Below, piece by piece: positions 8,019 to 9,731 of a stretch of 9,731 bases of DNA. The position numbers were made by a program, and so were the translations under genes. This DNA is from an uncultured Ruminococcus sp. Its GTDB lineage: Bacteria; Bacillota; Clostridia; Oscillospirales; Ruminococcaceae. Where the stretch lies: the NCBI GenBank assembly GCA_947175975.1, contig CAMWOX010000048.1, positions 1-9,731 on the forward strand. The letters are read 5' to 3'. Every line of letters starts with the position of its first letter. Within the stretch, counting starts at the first letter, position 1. Under the pieces are notes generated by a model that did not search any database, was not told the DNA's origin, and worked only from the letters and a program-made list of their open reading frames with translations.

Positions 8019-8372
8019 TCAAAGAGCCGCCTTTGCTTTTTCTACGATTGCTGTAAAACCAGCGGCATCATGAATTGCAATCTCAGAGAGCATCTTTCTA
8101 TTAAGTGTAATTCCGGCTTTCTTGCAGCCATTCATGAATGTGGAGTAATTCATGCCATTGATTTTTGCAGCAGCAGAAATTCTGGCGATCCAGAGCTGAC
8201 GGAAGTTTCTTTTCTTCTGCTTTCTGCCGATATAAGCATACTGTCCGGACTTCATGACAGCCTGTTTTGCCATCTTGAAATGTTTGCTCTTTGCACCGAA
8301 ATAACCCTTTGCAAGTTTCAGTGTCTTGTTTCTTCTTTTACGTGTCGCTAATGCGCCTTTAATACGTGCCAT
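8019..8372 (-). CDS. rplT: 50S ribosomal protein L20
   Basis: The 117-residue protein is full length and very typical: MARIKGALATRKRRNKTLKLAKGY at the N-terminus, the basic extended tail that threads through 23S rRNA, then a globular part with YIGRKQKKRNFRQLWIARI and INGMNYSTFM. L20 is needed early in assembly of the large subunit. In B. subtilis and relatives it also represses its own operon by binding a 23S-like structure in the infC leader and favouring termination; the leader at 9242-9415 has the layout expected for that. GGGAGG lies 8 nt before the ATG. It is the third gene of the infC operon, 31 nt after rpmI, and is followed by a terminator. Confidence 0.98.
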   Translation of the reverse strand: MARIKGALATRKRRNKTLKLAKGYFGAKSKHFKMAKQAVMKSGQYAYIGRKQKKRNFRQLWIARISAAAKINGMNYSTFMNGCKKAGITLNRKMLSEIAIHDAAGFTAIVEKAKAAL

Positions 8373-8403
8373 AATTTAACCCTCCCAGTTTGAAAATTTC
8401 TGA

Positions 8404-8610
8404 TCAAAGATACGGAATCATCTTTTTGATAGCCGGTGCATCTGCAACATCAGAAACGCCAGCATTTCTTGCGATTCTCTTACGCTTTGTGTCTTTCTGG
8501 GTGAGTCTGTGACGCTTATTGGTGTGCTGATACTTCACCTTACCGCTTGCAGTGAGCTTGAATCTCTTTTTTGCACCAGAATGTGTTTTGACTTTTACTT
8601 TTTTTGCCAT
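8404..8610 (-). CDS. rpmI: 50S ribosomal protein L35
   Basis: A 68-residue basic large-subunit protein beginning MAKKVKVKTHSGAKKRFK and containing KYQHTNKRHRLTQKDTKRKR, a clear L35. An upstream in-frame start at 8703 is rejected: the extra 31 residues are unlike L35, while AAGGAGG lies 8 nt before the ATG at 8610. It sits between infC (106 nt upstream, with an intercistronic hairpin) and rplT (31 nt downstream), the conserved operon order. Confidence 0.97.
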   Translation of the reverse strand: MAKKVKVKTHSGAKKRFKLTASGKVKYQHTNKRHRLTQKDTKRKRIARNAGVSDVADAPAIKKMIPYL

Positions 8611-8686
8611 AGCAAAATCCTCCTTATGAACCAATTTTTCGCCATCCTGTAAAATAATAAAATAACAGAATAACATCTTGTCATTT

Positions 8687-8710
8687 CCGGTGTTTTTCCA
8701 CAAACACCGG
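8687..8710 (-). repeat. Perfect intercistronic hairpin between infC and rpmI
   Basis: In the 106-nt gap after the infC stop, the minus strand reads CCGGTGTTT-GTGGAA-AAACACCGG, a perfect 9-bp stem with a 6-nt loop. No U-run follows on either strand, so it is not a normal Rho-independent terminator. It could protect the infC 3' end, be an RNase III or RNase Y processing point, or tune rpmI-rplT expression. The rest of the gap is AT-rich up to the rpmI ribosome binding site, with no gene. Confidence 0.7.
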
Positions 8711-8716
8711 ATCGGC

Positions 8717-9241
8717 TTACTTCGTTGCTTTCGGGGATATGAACATCACGATATTGCGTCCCTCGGCTTTTGCGGGTTTTTCGACAACACCGCACTCGGA
8801 GCAGGCTTCTTTGAAACGTTCCAGCAGTTCTTCACCAAACTGCGGATGAGCAATTGCACGTCTTCTGAACCGGACGGAAACTTTCAGTTTGTCGCCGGAT
8901 TTCAGGAACTTGATAGCCTGATTGACTTTGGTCTCAAAGTCATGTGTATCAATCGTAGAAAACATTCTAATTTCTTTGATTGACATCACTTTCTGATTTT
9001 TCTTGGCTTCTTTCTCACGCTTCTGCTGTTCAAAGCAGAATTTGCCGTAATCAAGAATACGGCACACAGGCGGTTTCGCCTGCGGTGCAATTTTCACCAA
9101 GTCCAGATTTTTGTCATAAGCGAGCATCTGTGCATCTCTTGCAGACATCACACCGAGTTTTTTGCCATCAGAATCAATGACCAGGACTTCTTTATCCCGA
9201 ATCATTTCGTTAATCTGCATGTCCTTATTTTCTTTGCTTAT
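8717..9241 (-). CDS. infC: Translation initiation factor IF-3, apparent AUA start
   Basis: IF3 binds the 30S subunit, blocks premature joining of 50S and rejects wrong start codons. No ATG with a proper ribosome binding site exists at the expected N-terminus. ATA at 9241 has GGGGGTG 6 nt upstream, giving a 174-residue protein (MSKENKDMQINEMIRDKEV). A TTG at 9256 lacks a binding site, and the ATG at 9220 has AAGGA only 1 nt away. Atypical infC starts (AUU in E. coli and B. subtilis) let IF3 repress its own translation, so AUA fits. The N-domain includes PPVCRILDYGK; a lysine- and glutamate-rich linker follows; the C-domain starts near VMSIKEIRM. The segment usually reading RFRGREMAH reads RFRRRAIAH here, an unusual change. 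First gene of the operon; 106 nt before rpmI. Confidence 0.95.
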   Translation of the reverse strand: MSKENKDMQINEMIRDKEVLVIDSDGKKLGVMSARDAQMLAYDKNLDLVKIAPQAKPPVCRILDYGKFCFEQQKREKEAKKNQKVMSIKEIRMFSTIDTHDFETKVNQAIKFLKSGDKLKVSVRFRRRAIAHPQFGEELLERFKEACSECGVVEKPAKAEGRNIVMFISPKATK

Positions 9242-9254
9242 TGCTGGCACCCCC
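9239..9254 (-). promoter_or_regulatory. infC ribosome binding site and AUA start codon
   Basis: The minus strand reads GGGGGTG-CCAGCA-ATA. GGGGGTG pairs with the 16S anti-Shine-Dalgarno sequence over seven positions, counting one G-U pair, at an ideal 6-nt spacing. This decides for the AUA start over TTG (9256) and the internal ATG (9220). Confidence 0.7.
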
Positions 9255-9415
9255 AAGCATTAAATTTTAAAAAACAAAAAATGAGTGCGGACACAACTCC
9301 TGCACTCTCAAGATCAAATCTTAATTTCAAGTATATCTTGATATTGACCGCTTCGGCAACCCGGAAAAAAATCCGTGTCAAACGGTGAGACGCAGGACGC
9401 ATCTGCTTTGTTCCA
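9242..9415 (-). ncRNA. infC leader, L20-type attenuator RNA
   Basis: About 174 nt separate the predicted transcription start from infC. The RNA can fold in exclusive ways. A terminator lies at 9269-9307. An antiterminator pairs UCCUGC-G-UCUC (9397-9387) with GAGA-GU-GCAGGA (9309-9298), giving 6 plus 4 bp and occupying the 5' arm of the terminator. A local hairpin AGAUGC-GUCCU-GCGUCU (9404-9388) would free that arm again. In between lie small stems such as UCAAG-AUAUA-CUUGA, AAGAU-UUG-AUCUU and a long-range UUGAC/GUCAA pairing that may build a protein-binding junction. The location matches the L20 leader of Firmicutes (Rfam L20_leader), where L20 binding promotes termination. I see the pairings; L20 as the ligand is inferred from gene context. 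Confidence 0.8.
9269..9307 (-). terminator. Attenuator terminator in the infC leader
   Basis: On the minus strand GAGTGC-A-GGA pairs with TCC-GCACTC (9 bp with one bulged A) around the loop GTTGTG, followed at once by ATTTTTTGTTTTTT. This is a strong Rho-independent terminator placed between the promoter and infC with no reading frame before it, so it acts as an attenuator. Its 5' arm is also half of the antiterminator. Confidence 0.88.
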
Positions 9416-9421
9416 GTGAAT

Positions 9422-9450
9422 ATTATAGCAGATCCTGAGAGATTTGTCAA
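9422..9450 (-). promoter_or_regulatory. Consensus sigma-A promoter of the infC operon
   Basis: TTGACA (9450-9445), a 17-bp spacer and TATAAT (9427-9422) on the minus strand match the sigma-A consensus perfectly. The stretch just upstream (TTAGAAAAAATTT) is AT-rich and may act as an UP element. Transcription should begin near 9415. Such a strong promoter with a downstream attenuator is typical of ribosomal protein operons. Confidence 0.92.
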
Positions 9451-9487
9451 GTGTTTTCCGAAATTTTTTCTAAATAATTTTAAGAAT

Positions 9488-9498
9488 TATCCTGGATA
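9488..9498. repeat. Small palindrome between the divergent promoters
   Basis: TATCC-T-GGATA is a perfect 5-bp inverted repeat lying between the infC promoter and the first plus-strand promoter. A second one, CAGAA-TTT-TTCTG, sits at 9511-9523, 7 bp before the plus-strand -35 box. Either could be an operator, but both are short and could be chance in AT-rich DNA. Confidence 0.25.
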
Positions 9499-9530
9499 CA
9501 GCATTTTAGACAGAATTTTTCTGCAAGCTA

Positions 9531-9559
9531 TTGACTTTTCTTTAAAAACAATGTATAAT
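9531..9559 (+). promoter_or_regulatory. Plus-strand promoter P1 of the divergent gene
   Basis: TTGACT (9531-9536), 17 bp, TATAAT (9554-9559): a one-mismatch -35 box and a perfect -10 box. The start site would be near 9566, leaving a leader of about 135 nt before the plus-strand gene. That leader is very AT-rich and contains GAAATTT/AAATTTC (from 9568) and TTAAC-AAATTG-GTTAA (9608-9623) inverted repeats, then a T-run. Confidence 0.75.
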
Positions 9560-9659
9560 AAACAAGTGAAATTTGAAATAGGAAAATTTCTGAAAATTGA
9601 CTAAAAATTAACAAATTGGTTAAAAAATATTTTTTTAGGTGCATTAAGAATCAATTATA

Positions 9660-9668
9660 TGCTATAAT
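9660..9668 (+). promoter_or_regulatory. Plus-strand extended -10 promoter P2
   Basis: TGCTATAAT is an extended -10 element (TGn plus TATAAT). The -35 region is poor (TGCATT at 17 bp), which extended -10 promoters tolerate, and A- and T-tracts lie just upstream. The start would be near 9675, about 27 nt before the likely start codon. It may work in tandem with P1. Confidence 0.5.
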
Positions 9669-9701
9669 AAAAAAATAATTATAATAAGCACGGTGAATAA
9701 A

Positions 9702-9731
9702 TTGACTGAAAGAACTGAAAAACAGAGCCGT
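9702..9731 (+). CDS. Start of a divergent plus-strand gene, cut by the window edge
   Basis: A TTG at 9702 opens a frame that stays open to the edge (MTERTEKQSR, 10 codons). GGTGA lies 5 nt upstream as ribosome binding site, and two promoter-like elements precede it, so a gene is likely. A GTG at 9693 in the same frame would add MNK but has little ribosome binding site. The visible polar, charged N-terminus has no signal peptide; the product cannot be named from ten residues. Confidence 0.5.
   Translation, partial: MTERTEKQSR

Noticed and set aside
8611..8703. N-terminal extension of rpmI from an ATG at 8703
   Set aside because: The extra 31 residues do not resemble L35, and the ideal AAGGAGG precedes the inner ATG at 8610.
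9238..9450. A 70-codon minus-strand frame over the infC leader
   Set aside because: It covers the promoter, the attenuator and the infC start region, lacks a ribosome binding site and looks unlike any known protein; the RNA structure explains this region better.
9622..9637. AT palindrome (TAAAAAATATTTTTTTA) as a terminator for a small RNA from P1
   Set aside because: The stem is only A-T pairs and would be unstable; it is more likely an A-tract or T-tract bend or UP-type element before P2.
9594..9707. AAATTGACT occurring twice (9594-9602 and 9699-9707)
   Set aside because: A 9-bp repeat in very AT-rich DNA, with the second copy overlapping the likely start codon; chance is the simplest explanation.
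1..9731. Search for mobile elements, CRISPR, defence or biosynthetic clusters
   Set aside because: No transposase, integrase, spaced repeats, toxin-antitoxin pair or other accessory genes were found; the window is ordinary core genome.

Overview
The window looks like a chromosomal housekeeping region from a low-to-moderate GC Firmicute, most likely a clostridial gut bacterium near Ruminococcus/Oscillospiraceae. Three things point there: the gene order (infC-rpmI-rplT, a TrmH-type methyltransferase, dprA-topA-trmFO, plsX-rnc, then a COG1243-type radical SAM gene); the attenuator-type leader in front of infC; and the AAGGAGG-type ribosome binding sites. The genus is an inference from gene order and protein style, not from a search.

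All ten well-supported genes lie on the minus strand, so they are transcribed from right to left. Reading that way: a consensus sigma-A promoter near 9422-9450; a ~174-nt structured leader with a terminator and a competing antiterminator (9242-9415); infC with an apparent AUA start; rpmI; rplT; a Rho-independent terminator (7971-8005); a SpoU/TrmH RNA methyltransferase; dprA; topA; trmFO; plsX; rnc; and a radical SAM gene that runs off the left edge. topA/trmFO and trmFO/plsX overlap by 4 nt (ATGA), plsX and rnc are 8 nt apart, and rnc overlaps the radical SAM gene. This implies tight translational coupling.

Functionally, the right part makes translation components: IF3 and the large-subunit proteins L35 and L20, probably under L20 feedback. 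The middle and left parts handle rRNA/tRNA modification (TrmH-type, TrmFO), DNA processing and topology (DprA, TopA), phospholipid precursor supply (PlsX) and RNA processing (RNase III). A TTGACA-18-TATAAT sequence inside the methyltransferase gene may give the dprA-rnc block its own promoter.

The right end (9416-9701) is an AT-rich divergent intergenic region. It holds the infC promoter on the minus strand and two promoter-like elements on the plus strand, leading to the first ten codons of a plus-strand gene that leaves the window. No mobile elements, tRNA or rRNA genes, CRISPR arrays or phage genes were seen. I found no new multi-gene system. The best points to follow up are regulatory: the infC leader, the AUA start, the internal promoter and the divergent control region.
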